This document shows positions 25,054 to 34,263 of a DNA stretch of 60,820 bases, in pieces (positions within the stretch are counted from its first letter, which is position 1; each line of letters starts with the position of its first letter). Source of the DNA: SAR116 cluster bacterium AG-321-K23 (lineage in GTDB: Bacteria; Pseudomonadota; Alphaproteobacteria; Puniceispirillales; Marisalimonadaceae); contig QBXO01000009.1 in assembly GCA_003284565.1 (NCBI GenBank), positions 1 to 60,820 on the forward strand. The letters run 5' to 3'. The notes below the pieces were generated by a model. That model was not told the DNA's origin. It searched no databases and saw only the letters and a list, made by a program, of their open reading frames with translations. Both the position numbers and the translations under genes were made by a program.

Positions 25054-26271
25054 TTAATCCTGAAGTAATCTAATCCTTTTATTTATTTCTTTTGACATTA
25101 AAGAATCCTTGGGTAGTTGTTTTAGTAATAAATCCCAATAAGTTATAGCTTTTTTCTTTTCTCCCTTGTTGTAAGCAGCAAAGCCACTAAAAAATAAACC
25201 ATCTACATTATTTGGATCTAAAACTAAAATATCATCTACAAGTTTGTTTGTTTCTTTTGAAAAAACAGGTTTTTTGTTCGTGGGTAGTAATTCTCTTAAA
25301 AGCATTTGTTTTAAATTTATATTTTTTGGATTTAGTTTTGTAGCATCTCTGAGAGCTTTTAATGCTTTTTCATTACTGCCTAGGACTTTATATGATTGAT
25401 ATAATCTAACCCAACCTTCAAAATCATTTTTTTCATCTTCTAGGCGATTAGCAAGTTGTTCAACCATTTGATTGATTCTTAAATTTTGTTCTTTTTCATT
25501 TAAGTTTAAAATTTCTTTAGTTAAACCATTATTTGCTAAAACATTATCTTTTAACTTATTTTCTAAAGTTTTTTGAGAAATTCCTAAGTTTTTTGCCGCC
25601 GATCTAATATTATTTTCAAGATCTTTTTTCCAAGTATCATTTTCACCAGTACGTTTATATAACTCAGTCCAAATTTCAAATGCTAACATTTCATTGCCAA
25701 TTTGTGATTGCGCCAATCCATTTAAAAAATTAGCGCCAGGATCTAATGGGTCTTCAGCTAAAGCTTCATTAATCAACTTTTGGGCCTTTGATGTTACTTG
25801 ACCATCAGCTTTTCTGATATATGCTTGAGCTAATAAAGATTTAAGCTTTGTAGAATTCTTAATAGATAATATTTTTTTTAAGGATGATATCTCAATATCA
25901 ATTTTGTTAAGTTGAGAAGCAGTCCTAGCTAATTCAAGTAGAATATCTAAATTTTTAGGATTTTGCTTTGATGCCAAAACTAGTTCCTCAAAATTTTTCA
26001 AATCACGTTTTATAATTTTTTTTTGTTCAATAGTTTTTTTTATAAGTTTTTCTTGAGAAGAGTAAAGTTGATCCATGTTTATGAATGGATTCCCAATTTT
26101 ATAATAAATTAATGAACTTAATAAAAATAAAAATATAACATTAAGGTAAAGAATAAATTTATTTGATTTAGAATTTAAATTTAAAATGTTCACAAATTTT
26201 TTATTAGAAAAGCTGTAAAAAATATAAATCATTGAAAATAAACTTATAAATAAAATAGCAATAAATAACAT
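25054..26271 (-). CDS. ccmI: Cytochrome c maturation protein CcmI (CycH)
   Basis: Apocytochrome c chaperone of System I. Two N-terminal membrane helices (about residues 2-20 and 38-60) surround a cytoplasmic loop. The remainder is a periplasmic TPR array that binds the apocytochrome C-terminus (KNLDILLELARTASQLNKID, DPLDPGANFLNGLAQSQIGN, NNVDGLFFSGFAAYNKGEK). Length 405. Last gene of ccmABCDEFGHI, 1 bp after ccmH. Confidence 0.92.
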   Translation of the reverse strand: MLFIAILFISLFSMIYIFYSFSNKKFVNILNLNSKSNKFILYLNVIFLFLLSSLIYYKIGNPFINMDQLYSSQEKLIKKTIEQKKIIKRDLKNFEELVLASKQNPKNLDILLELARTASQLNKIDIEISSLKKILSIKNSTKLKSLLAQAYIRKADGQVTSKAQKLINEALAEDPLDPGANFLNGLAQSQIGNEMLAFEIWTELYKRTGENDTWKKDLENNIRSAAKNLGISQKTLENKLKDNVLANNGLTKEILNLNEKEQNLRINQMVEQLANRLEDEKNDFEGWVRLYQSYKVLGSNEKALKALRDATKLNPKNINLKQMLLRELLPTNKKPVFSKETNKLVDDILVLDPNNVDGLFFSGFAAYNKGEKKKAITYWDLLLKQLPKDSLMSKEINKRIRLLQD

Positions 26272-26272
26272 T

Positions 26273-26674
26273 CTATTTTCTTTTATTAGACTTTATGATT
26301 TTAAAAATCATTATTGAGCCAAACATTAAAACAATAAAAGGTAAAAACCACAATATAACAGTATTTAAATTTAAAGGTGGTTTAAACAAGATATAATCTC
26401 CATACCTTTCTTTTAAAAATCCATAAATTTCTTCGTCACTATCACCAAGAATAAGCTTTTCTTTTATTAGTATTTTTAAATCTTTCGCTAATTCAGAATT
26501 AGATTCATCTATACTTTGATTTTGACATACAAGGCACCTTACATTTTGAGAAATCTCCCTTATTTTGTTATTTACATCAACTTCATTATTCAAAGATTTT
26601 GCAAAAGCACTTAGTTGAAATTTAAAAAAAAATAACAAAAAGAATATTATGATTATTTTTAATTCTCTAGTCAT
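26273..26674 (-). CDS. ccmH: Cytochrome c maturation protein CcmH (CycL)
   Basis: Thiol oxidoreductase that handles the CXXCH of apocytochrome c. A signal helix is followed by the redox motif NVRCLVCQNQSIDESNSELA (C47 and C50). A C-terminal membrane anchor lies near residues 107-126. The 133-residue length matches the short alphaproteobacterial CcmH without fused TPRs, consistent with a separate ccmI. Gaps of 1 bp to each neighbour. Confidence 0.95.
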   Translation of the reverse strand: MTRELKIIIIFFLLFFFKFQLSAFAKSLNNEVDVNNKIREISQNVRCLVCQNQSIDESNSELAKDLKILIKEKLILGDSDEEIYGFLKERYGDYILFKPPLNLNTVILWFLPFIVLMFGSIMIFKIIKSNKRK

Positions 26675-26675
26675 T

Positions 26676-27236
26676 TTATTTTTTCTTTAAAATAGGTAAA
26701 AATTCATCTTTAAAATCGCTATATAAAATTGGACCTGCATGACGATAGATTATTTCACCTTTCTTATTAATTAGGAAAGTTTCTGGCACGCCATATACGC
26801 CCCACTCAATAGCAATTTTCCCAGATCTATCTATCCCTATTTCTTTGTAAGGATTACCAAAATCATTCAAAAAATTTTTTGTGTCTAAAAATTTGTCTTT
26901 ATATGCTATTCCAATTACTGGTAGAATTTTACTTAATTCATCAATAATTGGTGCTTCTATTTTACAGGGTGCGCACCATGATGCGAAAAAATTTACGACA
27001 AATATTTGATTATGGTATTTTTTAAAATCTATATTATCTGAATTAATATTTCTCTTAATGTAGTTTTCTCTAGGAATTAATATTTTAGGGATATTTTTAC
27101 CAATTAATTGAGAAGCAATAGATCTTTCGCTTCTATTATTAATTTTCAATTTATATAAAACTACACTCGAAAACAATACTATAAAAAAAAATACTACTAA
27201 AGGTAAGGCATTTAAAATTTTAAATTTATGTTTCAT
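26676..27236 (-). CDS. ccmG: Cytochrome c maturation thioredoxin CcmG (DsbE)
   Basis: Membrane-tethered periplasmic thioredoxin, 186 residues, with one N-terminal anchor helix (about 11-30). The active site is FFASWCAPCKIEAP. The cis-proline segment WGVYGVPETFLI is the family form with the acidic/GVP context of DsbE. It passes reductant to CcmH or apocytochrome. The DsbD-like protein encoded at the left end is a plausible electron donor. Confidence 0.95.
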   Translation of the reverse strand: MKHKFKILNALPLVVFFFIVLFSSVVLYKLKINNRSERSIASQLIGKNIPKILIPRENYIKRNINSDNIDFKKYHNQIFVVNFFASWCAPCKIEAPIIDELSKILPVIGIAYKDKFLDTKNFLNDFGNPYKEIGIDRSGKIAIEWGVYGVPETFLINKKGEIIYRHAGPILYSDFKDEFLPILKKK

Positions 27237-27245
27237 AATATTCTA

Positions 27246-29186
27246 TTAAACATTTCTAAATCTTGATGAGTTTTGTATAATTGACAAGATACCACCGACT
27301 GCCATAAAACATGCACCACCCCATATCCAAGATACTAATGGGTTGTTATATATTCTTAAAGACCACCCTGTTTCGTTATCTCCTTCACCAAGTACTAGAT
27401 ATGTGTCTCCCCAAAAACTAGACAAAATAGCAGCTTCTGTTGTTTGACTTTTTTCGTTAGGATAGAAACGTTTTTCTGGTCTAAGTTTACTAACAAATTT
27501 GTTATTTTCATAAAGTGTGAATGTAGCCATTAGTGAATTATAATTAGGTCCGTCTATATTTTCGATTTTATCAAACTTTAATGACTTTGTTCCAATACTA
27601 ATTATATCCCCAACTTTTTTTCTTTCATTATATTCACTTTTATAAAACTGTTCTCCGGTAACACCTGCAAGAAAAATTGCAACTCCAATATGTGCAACAT
27701 GTATCCCTAAATTAATTTTTGATATAAAGAAAAAAAATTGATTTATATTTTGAAATTTAACTTTAGCTTCTCTGATTTTTGAAATTAAATCAGTAATAAC
27801 TCCTGTAAAAAGCCAAATCGAAAGAGAACCACACATTAATGCAAAAACTGATTTTTCTTCCATTAAGTGTAATAAGATACCTCCTAAAAAAGTTACTATA
27901 GATAGAAACATTATTTTTTTTGTAAAATTTTTATCTATGTTTTTTTTCCAACTTAAAAATGGTGCAATAGCCATTAATAATACAACTGGGGCCATAATTG
28001 GAGCAAAAGTCGCGTTGTAATATGCTGGACCAATAGATACTTTATTCCCATTAATAGCGTCTAAAAACAAAGGGTATAGAGTACCTATTAAAACTGTTAA
28101 GGTAGCTGTTGTAAGAAATAAATTATTTATTAAAATTGCACTTTCTTTACTGACTATATCAAAAGAACTTTTGTCTTCATTGAAAGATGAGCTTTTAATT
28201 GTATATAAAATCAAAGGAACACCTATAGAAATACCTAAAATTATTAAAATAAATACTCCTCGTGAAGGGTCTGATGCAAAAGCGTGTACGGAAGTTAATA
28301 ATCCTGATCTTACGATAAAAGTTCCTAATAAGGAAAATGAAAAAGCTAGGATTGATAATAAGATTGTCCAATTTATAAAAATTAATTTTTTTTCGAGTAT
28401 TCTTACGCAGTGTATTAGAGCTGTTGAAATTAACCATGGCATAAATGATGCGTTTTCGACTGGATCCCAAAACCACCAACCACCCCAACCTAATTCGTAA
28501 TATGCCCACCAACTTCCTAGTGCAATACCAATTGTTAGAGCACACCAAGCAACTGTAATCCATGGTCTCATTTGACGAGCCCAATCTTTATTTATTTCAC
28601 CAGTAATGAGTGCTGCAACAGCAAAAGAAAATGACACTGACAAACCAACATAACCTATGTAAAGCATTGGTGGATGGAGGGCTAGACCTGGGTCTTGTAG
28701 TAAAGGGTTTAAACCCCTTCCATCTAAAGGTAATACATCAACTCTTTCAAAGGGGTTAGATGTAAATAATATAAAAGCTAGGAAAAGAGATAAGATCAAA
28801 GTTTGAACTCCAATAATTGAAGCCAGAAGTCTTGAATTTATTGCAGTATTAAAAGAGACAAAAAAAGTAAAAGCAGATAAAATTAACACCCATAATAAAA
28901 GTGAACCTTCGTGATTACCCCATACCCCACTAATTTTGTATATTAATGGTTTTAAAGTATGTGAGTTATTTGAGACAATTAATAAAGAAAAATCAGAAGT
29001 AATAAAACTAAATGTTAAAATTACGAAAGATAAAAAAATAAATAAAAAATTTATAAGAGAACCTTTTTGTAAAAATAGAATCACATCACTGGTCGCATGT
29101 TTCAGATTATAAAGCCAGTAAACGCATTGCATAGCTGCAATACTAAATGTAATTATTAAAAGAATATGTCCTAATTCAGGTACCAT
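27246..29186 (-). CDS. ccmF: Haem lyase subunit CcmF (CycK)
   Basis: Large polytopic subunit of the cytochrome c haem lyase, 646 residues. The haem-handling WWD domain is clear: WGGWWFWDPVENASFMPW in mid-protein. Conserved histidine-containing segments are NHEGSLLLW and ALHPPMLYIGYVG. The start ATG directly follows the ccmE TAA with no spacer, so the two are coupled. Confidence 0.97.
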   Translation of the reverse strand: MVPELGHILLIITFSIAAMQCVYWLYNLKHATSDVILFLQKGSLINFLFIFLSFVILTFSFITSDFSLLIVSNNSHTLKPLIYKISGVWGNHEGSLLLWVLILSAFTFFVSFNTAINSRLLASIIGVQTLILSLFLAFILFTSNPFERVDVLPLDGRGLNPLLQDPGLALHPPMLYIGYVGLSVSFSFAVAALITGEINKDWARQMRPWITVAWCALTIGIALGSWWAYYELGWGGWWFWDPVENASFMPWLISTALIHCVRILEKKLIFINWTILLSILAFSFSLLGTFIVRSGLLTSVHAFASDPSRGVFILIILGISIGVPLILYTIKSSSFNEDKSSFDIVSKESAILINNLFLTTATLTVLIGTLYPLFLDAINGNKVSIGPAYYNATFAPIMAPVVLLMAIAPFLSWKKNIDKNFTKKIMFLSIVTFLGGILLHLMEEKSVFALMCGSLSIWLFTGVITDLISKIREAKVKFQNINQFFFFISKINLGIHVAHIGVAIFLAGVTGEQFYKSEYNERKKVGDIISIGTKSLKFDKIENIDGPNYNSLMATFTLYENNKFVSKLRPEKRFYPNEKSQTTEAAILSSFWGDTYLVLGEGDNETGWSLRIYNNPLVSWIWGGACFMAVGGILSIIQNSSRFRNV

Positions 29187-29630
29187 TTAATTAGATTCAC
29201 CTTTCCAAACATTATTTTTTTTCAACGCATCAGCAACTTCAGGAGGCATGTAATTTTCATCATGTTTTGCAAGCACTTCACTAGCAAAAAAATTACTGTT
29301 TTTGAAAATACCTTCTGCAACAATACCTTGACCTTCCCTGAATAAATCAGGGAGAGATCCATCAAATACAACTTTAACTTCTTTCTTTCTATCAGTAATC
29401 ATAAAGACAGTTTTATCGCGTTCTTTTTTTACGGAACTTTCAAGCACCAAACCGCCAATCCTGATTTTGTTTTTTATATTTTGTGTATTACCAAATTTTT
29501 CTAATAAATCATTTGGAGTATAAAAATATACAATATTATCTTCCAAGGCCATTAAGATTAATTTAGTTGCCAGTCCGAGTGTAAGTACAATAATAACTGT
29601 GATAAATAAGCGTCTATATTTGGGATTCAT
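29187..29630 (-). CDS. ccmE: Haem chaperone CcmE (CycJ)
   Basis: Periplasmic haem carrier, 147 residues, with one N-terminal membrane anchor. The covalent haem histidine is H123 in LAKHDENYMPPEV, with Y127 in the HxxxY arrangement of proteobacterial CcmE (not the HxxxC variant). The OB-fold core includes RIGGLVLE and VVFDGSLPDLFREGQGIVAEG. Stop is fused to the start of ccmF. Confidence 0.96.
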   Translation of the reverse strand: MNPKYRRLFITVIIVLTLGLATKLILMALEDNIVYFYTPNDLLEKFGNTQNIKNKIRIGGLVLESSVKKERDKTVFMITDRKKEVKVVFDGSLPDLFREGQGIVAEGIFKNSNFFASEVLAKHDENYMPPEVADALKKNNVWKGESN

Positions 29631-29664
29631 ATATTTTAAATTTATCCATATTATAATAAATTAA

Positions 29665-29820
29665 TTATTTAGCTTCTGACAATTCTTTAAGTAATTTTTT
29701 TGCCTTTTGAAATTGTTTTATCGAATGAATAAAAAATACACCTAAGCTCAGCAAAGTAAGTACATAGCTTGGCCATATATAAATTGCGTAACCTTGCATT
29801 GTCCAAAATGATTCATTCAT
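29665..29820 (-). CDS. ccmD: Haem exporter protein CcmD
   Basis: A 51-residue gene from ATG at 29820 to TAA at 29665. It has the CcmD pattern: a short polar start, then MQGYAIYIWPSYVLTLL as the single membrane helix with the WPSY motif, then a basic amphipathic tail (KQFQKAKKLLKEL). CcmD holds CcmE and CcmC together for release of haem-loaded CcmE. Its position between ccmC (12 bp) and ccmE (34 bp) is canonical. Confidence 0.92.
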   Translation of the reverse strand: MNESFWTMQGYAIYIWPSYVLTLLSLGVFFIHSIKQFQKAKKLLKELSEAK

Positions 29821-29832
29821 ATTTCAACCAGT

Positions 29833-30564
29833 TTACGATATTTCTTCTAAATTTGATTTTAATAGTAAAGCTTCACATTTTTTTTCAATCATTTTGGTTT
29901 TTACATTTAAGATTATCAAATATAAAGAAAAAAAACTTAAAGCAAAAAACATTAATATTAAAGGTAACAACATTTTATCATCAATGGATGGACCTCCAAT
30001 TTTAATAATACTAGCTGGTTGGTGAAGAGTATTCCACCAATCTACGGAAAACTTAACAATTGGGAGGTTGATTAGCCCAACTATAGCAAGAACAGATGCA
30101 GTTTTAGAGCCGTCAATTTTTCTTTCAAAAGCGTTGCTTAGCAATATATAGCCTAAATAAAAAAAGAATAATACCAGCATTGACGTTAATCTTGCATCCC
30201 ATACCCACCATGTGCCCCACATTGGTTTACCCCAAAGTGAACCAGTAATAAGTGTTAAAGCTGAAAACAAAGCACCAATTGGTGCAATTGAACTTGAAAC
30301 TAAATCAGCTAAAGGGTGTTTCCAAACCAAATAAAAAACGCATGAAATAGCAAGACTAAAATATAAAAAAGATGCAAGCCATGCAGAGGGAACATGAACA
30401 TACATGATTCTAACAGCATCTCCTTGCTGATAATCTTTTGGGCTATCATAAAGGCCAAAATATAGTCCTGAAATTAGTGTTATTATAGCTATAAATAGAA
30501 TAAATGGCTGTAATTTTCTAGTTATTCTATTAAATCTATTTGGGTTAGCTAACCAATCAAACAT
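29833..30564 (-). CDS. ccmC: Haem exporter membrane protein CcmC
   Basis: Six-helix membrane protein of the WWD family that attaches haem to CcmE. The tryptophan-rich motif is MWGTWWVWDARLTSMLVL, and the flanking haem-ligand histidines are in YVHVPSAW and TLHQPASI. I chose ATG at 30564; a TTG two codons upstream is possible. A 71-bp spacer separates it from ccmB, the largest gap inside the operon, with no clear promoter seen. Confidence 0.95.
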   Translation of the reverse strand: MFDWLANPNRFNRITRKLQPFILFIAIITLISGLYFGLYDSPKDYQQGDAVRIMYVHVPSAWLASFLYFSLAISCVFYLVWKHPLADLVSSSIAPIGALFSALTLITGSLWGKPMWGTWWVWDARLTSMLVLFFFYLGYILLSNAFERKIDGSKTASVLAIVGLINLPIVKFSVDWWNTLHQPASIIKIGGPSIDDKMLLPLILMFFALSFFSLYLIILNVKTKMIEKKCEALLLKSNLEEIS

Positions 30565-30635
30565 TAACAAAATTCTTTCTTTTAATATATATGAAGTAAT
30601 TAAATTTTAACATTTGCAATTTCTACCAAAATCAT

Positions 30636-31325
30636 TTACCGACTTACTGCGATTCTAATTAGCAAAGCTGAAATAAAAGGTGATATCACCAAATATATAA
30701 GCGTAAATCCAATTAATAAAAATAAATTACCCTTCGGCGACTCGTTTATTGTAATTGTTTCACTAATACCGATTCCAAATACTAAAATAGGAATTATTAA
30801 TGGGATGATCAATATAGGCAGCAAAATATTTCCCCTTTTTGCACCTAAAGTTAATGCAGAACCAATAATACCTATAAGTGAAATTGAAAGGCCGCCGATT
30901 ATTATACTTATAAAGAGCCATGGTATGAGTTTGAAACTAATATTTAATAAAATAACAAAAAATGGAAAAGAAATTAACAATGGAACAATTATTATCAACC
31001 AGTAAGCAATACTTTTAGATAAAAGAATAAATTCTAGTGGTAATGGACTAGTTATAGTTTGATCAAGCCATCCATCATCATAATCTCTTTGCAAAGTTTT
31101 TTCTAAAGAAGGAATTATTGCTAATATTAGTCCTATCCAAAAAATAGCGTTAGAAACAAATTTAAGTTTTTCTTCAAATGGCCCAATGCCAAGAACAAAA
31201 AGTGTTACAATTAAAATCATAAAACTGATTATTGAAATAACATCTATTAATGATCGGAAATTTATCAAAAATTCTCTTTTAATGTGTGAAAAAAAAATTT
31301 GAATTAAATTAGATTCTAAAGGCAT
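30636..31325 (-). CDS. ccmB: Haem exporter ABC permease CcmB
   Basis: A 229-residue, about six-helix permease. The family signature is FEEKLKFVSNAIFWIGLILA followed by RDYDDGWLDQTITSPLPLEF. It forms the CcmAB complex with CcmA, which uses ATP to release holo-CcmE. Located 9 bp after ccmA. Confidence 0.95.
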   Translation of the reverse strand: MPLESNLIQIFFSHIKREFLINFRSLIDVISIISFMILIVTLFVLGIGPFEEKLKFVSNAIFWIGLILAIIPSLEKTLQRDYDDGWLDQTITSPLPLEFILLSKSIAYWLIIIVPLLISFPFFVILLNISFKLIPWLFISIIIGGLSISLIGIIGSALTLGAKRGNILLPILIIPLIIPILVFGIGISETITINESPKGNLFLLIGFTLIYLVISPFISALLIRIAVSR

Positions 31326-31334
31326 TCTTCAACT

Positions 31335-31967
31335 CTACTTTTTCAATAAATCTAAATTTAGTAATTCGTAATTAAAGTCAAATAATTTCAATTCATGACA
31401 CGCTAACAAGACAGTACCTTTGTTTTCTGAAAATTTTTGGATTAATTTGTTAAATAAAATAATACTTTTTTTATCTAATTCATTAGTAGGTTCATCTAAT
31501 AACCAAAATTTTACATCAAATAAAATAGATAGATATAGTCTGGATAATGCTGCTCTTTTTTTTAAACCTTCAGAGCATTGTGAAATATACATTTTTTTAT
31601 AATGAATCATATCTACGCTATTAAGGGCTTTTTGAAAATCATCATCACTTGCATTCCAACCCCTCATTTCTGACCAAATTTTTAAGTTTTCATAAACAGT
31701 TAAATCCTTGGATAAACCATTTTTAGAATCAATAAAAATTAGATTTTGTCCCCATTTAATTTGATCTTTAAAAATTTCATCATTATTATATTTTATCGTA
31801 CCATTTTCTAGAGGAATTAAGCCAGCTATAGCTCTTAATAAGGTTGATTTTCCAGCACCATTTTTACCACTAATAATTGTGATTTTAGAGTTCTTAATTT
31901 TAGTACTCCAATTATAAAAAACAATTTTAGTGTCTCTTTTTATTGTCACATTTTGTAGATAAAGCAT
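31335..31967 (-). CDS. ccmA: Haem exporter ABC ATPase CcmA
   Basis: ATPase of the CcmAB complex, 210 residues. Walker A is SGKNGAGKSTLLRAIAGL, Walker B FWLLDEPTNELD, and the H-loop ACHEL. The ABC signature is unusual: CSEGLKKRAALSRL replaces the usual LSAGQKRRVALARL, so the leucine and the central AGQ are not conserved. An AGG precedes the ATG at 31967. First gene of the nine-gene ccm operon. Confidence 0.95.
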   Translation of the reverse strand: MLYLQNVTIKRDTKIVFYNWSTKIKNSKITIISGKNGAGKSTLLRAIAGLIPLENGTIKYNNDEIFKDQIKWGQNLIFIDSKNGLSKDLTVYENLKIWSEMRGWNASDDDFQKALNSVDMIHYKKMYISQCSEGLKKRAALSRLYLSILFDVKFWLLDEPTNELDKKSIILFNKLIQKFSENKGTVLLACHELKLFDFNYELLNLDLLKK

Positions 31968-32026
31968 TAACTACCTGTTTATTTGATTGTAAGTTAATTT
32001 TATATAATATTTATAAAAAGTCTTGT

Positions 32027-32055
32027 AACATAAGTGAGTTTTTTTAAACTGACAA
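32027..32055 (-). promoter_or_regulatory. Candidate promoter of the ccm operon
   Basis: On the minus strand TTGTCA (32055-32050) and TATGTT (32032-32027) are spaced 17 bp. Transcription would begin near 32020, about 50 bases before ccmA. It lies in the 157-bp divergent gap with the CoA-transferase gene. That gap otherwise holds only AT-rich DNA with T runs. Confidence 0.5.
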
Positions 32056-32124
32056 AATAAATAACAAAACTTAATTATTTTAACTATTAATTTTTTTAAA
32101 CTTAATCAAATGGATTACTAAATC

Positions 32125-33318
32125 ATGAAAGAAGCACCTTTAAAAGGTATTAAGATCATAGATGCTTCTTCGATATTGATGGTTCCTTATTGTACAAGGT
32201 TATTAGCTGACATGGGAGCTGAAATTATAAAAGTTGAAACACTTGCTGGTGATAATACTAGATATATTGGTCCGAGTGTTAATAAAGGTATGGCAGCAGT
32301 TTTTTTAAATATTAATAGAAATAAAAAAAGTATTAGCATTGATCTTAAATCATCTGATGGTCGATCGATTATATATCAATTAATCAAAAATTCAGATGTT
32401 TTTGTATCTAACATTAGAAAAGCTTCTTTAAATAAATTAAAATTAACACATGCTGACTTTATGAAGATTAATCCTAAAATTGTTACAGCCAATGCTGTTG
32501 GATTTTCTTCTAAAGGGCCTTATGCAGGACTCCCAGCATTTGATGATACGATTCAAGCAATAAGTGGAATGGCTGCTTATCAAGAAATCTATTCAGATCA
32601 ACCAAGCTATACATCTGGGGCAACAGCTGATAAAGTTACTGGTTTAATGCTTGGAATGTCAATTTTAAGTGCATTATTTAAACGAGAAAAGAACGGAGAG
32701 GGCATAGAATTAGAAGTTCCAATGATGGAAACTATGGTTGATTTTACTTTAGTAGAACATTTATATGGGTACAATTTTTTCCCACCAAAAGCACCACCTA
32801 TTTATCCAAGACAATCTTCTCCAAACAGAAAACCTTATAAGACATTAGATGGGTATATTGCCGTACTTCCATATAGTGATGATCAGTGGTTAAGGTTTTT
32901 TAGTATTATAAAAAAAGAAAAAATTTTGAAAGATCCCAGATTTTCGTCATTGGAGACAAGAAATCAAAATATTGACGAATTATATAAGATTTTGTCAGAA
33001 GAATTAAAAAACAGAAATACAAGATTTTGGATTGAAAATCTTAGAAAACAAGATATTCCAGCAACTAAAGTAAATTTTCCAAAAGACCTTTTTGAGGATG
33101 AACACCTTGAAAAAACAAAATTTTTTAAAGTTCAAGATCATCCAACTGAAGGTAAATTATTACATACAAGTTTTCCAGTAGAATTCAATCAAGATAAAAC
33201 TTCTGAAAGCTTGCACGCTCCATCTCTTGGTGAAAATACTAGAGAAATCTTAATTGATTTGGGTTATTCAGACTTTGAGATTGAAAGCTTTGTTTCTAAA
33301 GGTACAATAAAAATATAA
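32125..33318 (+). CDS. Family III CoA-transferase (CaiB/BaiF type)
   Basis: Moves CoA between carboxylic acids through aspartyl-CoA anhydrides. The N-terminal family pattern is clear: PLKGIKIIDASSILMVPYCT, LADMGAEIIKVE and NKKSISIDLKS. The likely catalytic aspartate is in PAFDDTIQAISGMA. The C-terminal domain has PNRKPYKTLDGYIAVLPYSD and PSLGENTREIL. Substrates cannot be read from sequence. The next gene, 7 bp away, is a beta-hydroxyacid dehydrogenase, suggesting shared organic- or branched-acid catabolism. Confidence 0.92.
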   Translation: MKEAPLKGIKIIDASSILMVPYCTRLLADMGAEIIKVETLAGDNTRYIGPSVNKGMAAVFLNINRNKKSISIDLKSSDGRSIIYQLIKNSDVFVSNIRKASLNKLKLTHADFMKINPKIVTANAVGFSSKGPYAGLPAFDDTIQAISGMAAYQEIYSDQPSYTSGATADKVTGLMLGMSILSALFKREKNGEGIELEVPMMETMVDFTLVEHLYGYNFFPPKAPPIYPRQSSPNRKPYKTLDGYIAVLPYSDDQWLRFFSIIKKEKILKDPRFSSLETRNQNIDELYKILSEELKNRNTRFWIENLRKQDIPATKVNFPKDLFEDEHLEKTKFFKVQDHPTEGKLLHTSFPVEFNQDKTSESLHAPSLGENTREILIDLGYSDFEIESFVSKGTIKI

Positions 33319-33325
33319 CTCAAAA

Positions 33326-34183
33326 ATGGGTAGACTTATGATAATTAAAAATATTGGATTTATTGGCCTAGGCGCTATGGGTTCTGTGATGGCGCCACTT
33401 ATTGTGAAATCAGGATACATCGTACATGGATATGATATAAAAGCTAATATAGATAAATCATCTGGAGTAAAGCAAGTAAAAGATATTAAAGAACTTAGTA
33501 ATCTTGATGTGGTAATCTTTATGTTGCCTGATGGAAAGATTGTGTCTGAAGTGGCTAAAAAATTAATGGATATGAATTTAAAATCAATATTCATAGATAT
33601 GTCTTCAAGTGATCCTCAAGACACACAAGCACTTGGTATAATATTAAAAAATAAAGGTATAAGGTTTCTTGATGCACCTGTTTCTGGAGGTGTTGCAAGA
33701 GCCAAAACTGGTGATTTAATGATTATGGCTGGTGGTGATGAGATACATTTGAAAGAATTAGATAATTTATTATCTACAATGGGTAATGTTCAATTTGCTG
33801 GTCCATTAGGTTCTGGTCATGCAATAAAAGCTCTTAATAATTACGTATCTGCAGCTGGATTAATAGCAAGTTTTGAAGCGTTGGCAACTGCTCGTTCTTT
33901 TGGAATTAAGCCAAAAAATTTTTTAAAAATCATTAATGGTGCAACTGGTAAAAATAATACAACTGAAGTTAAGCTAGATAAATTTGTGATTTCTGAAAAA
34001 TTTAACTCAGGATTTGCATTAGATTTAATGGTTAAAGATGTATCGATTGCCAATAGTCTAATTACAGACTTATCCTCAGAAAAACCACTTTCAAATGACG
34101 TTTTGTTTCATCTTTCAGAAGCTCTAAGAACTTTAGAAGGTAATCCCGATCACACAGAAGTATATAAAGCGATAAAGAAGTAA
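33326..34183 (+). CDS. Beta-hydroxyacid dehydrogenase (3-hydroxyisobutyrate dehydrogenase family)
   Basis: NAD-dependent dehydrogenase of the 3HIBDH/tartronate semialdehyde reductase/GLYR family, 285 residues. The Rossmann motif is IGFIGLGAMGSVMA, the substrate loop FLDAPVSGGVARAKTGDLMI, and the catalytic lysine is in IKALNNYVSA. The ATG at 33338 gives the more usual short N-terminus; the listed ATG adds four residues. Substrate could be 3-hydroxyisobutyrate, tartronate semialdehyde or a related acid. It is transcribed with the CoA-transferase. Confidence 0.9.
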   Translation: MGRLMIIKNIGFIGLGAMGSVMAPLIVKSGYIVHGYDIKANIDKSSGVKQVKDIKELSNLDVVIFMLPDGKIVSEVAKKLMDMNLKSIFIDMSSSDPQDTQALGIILKNKGIRFLDAPVSGGVARAKTGDLMIMAGGDEIHLKELDNLLSTMGNVQFAGPLGSGHAIKALNNYVSAAGLIASFEALATARSFGIKPKNFLKIINGATGKNNTTEVKLDKFVISEKFNSGFALDLMVKDVSIANSLITDLSSEKPLSNDVLFHLSEALRTLEGNPDHTEVYKAIKK

Positions 34184-34207
34184 CAAATATAAATTCAAAG
34201 ATTTTGT

Positions 34208-34236
34208 TTGCTTAATTTAATTAAATGAACTCTAAT
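34208..34236 (+). promoter_or_regulatory. Sigma-70-like promoter of the barrel/secreted-protein pair
   Basis: TTGCTT at 34208-34213 and TCTAAT at 34231-34236 are 17 bp apart. The predicted start near 34243 leaves a leader of only about 20 bases before the ATG at 34263. Confidence 0.55.
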
Positions 34237-34251
34237 TAATCCTAATTTGCG

Positions 34252-34263
34252 TGAGGTGCCTCA
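34252..34263 (+). promoter_or_regulatory. Self-complementary element covering the ribosome binding site
   Basis: TGAGGTGCCTCA is palindromic apart from its two central bases. The GAGG (34253-34256) is the ribosome binding site for the ATG at 34263, and the CCTC between it and the ATG is complementary. In RNA the TGAG/CTCA arms would pair around a GTGC loop and occlude the site; in DNA it could be a small operator. Confidence 0.4.

Noticed and set aside
28195-28584. 129-codon minus-strand frame inside ccmF
   Set aside because: It is the +1 shadow of the ccmF membrane domain; ccmF itself carries the WWD motif in the other frame.
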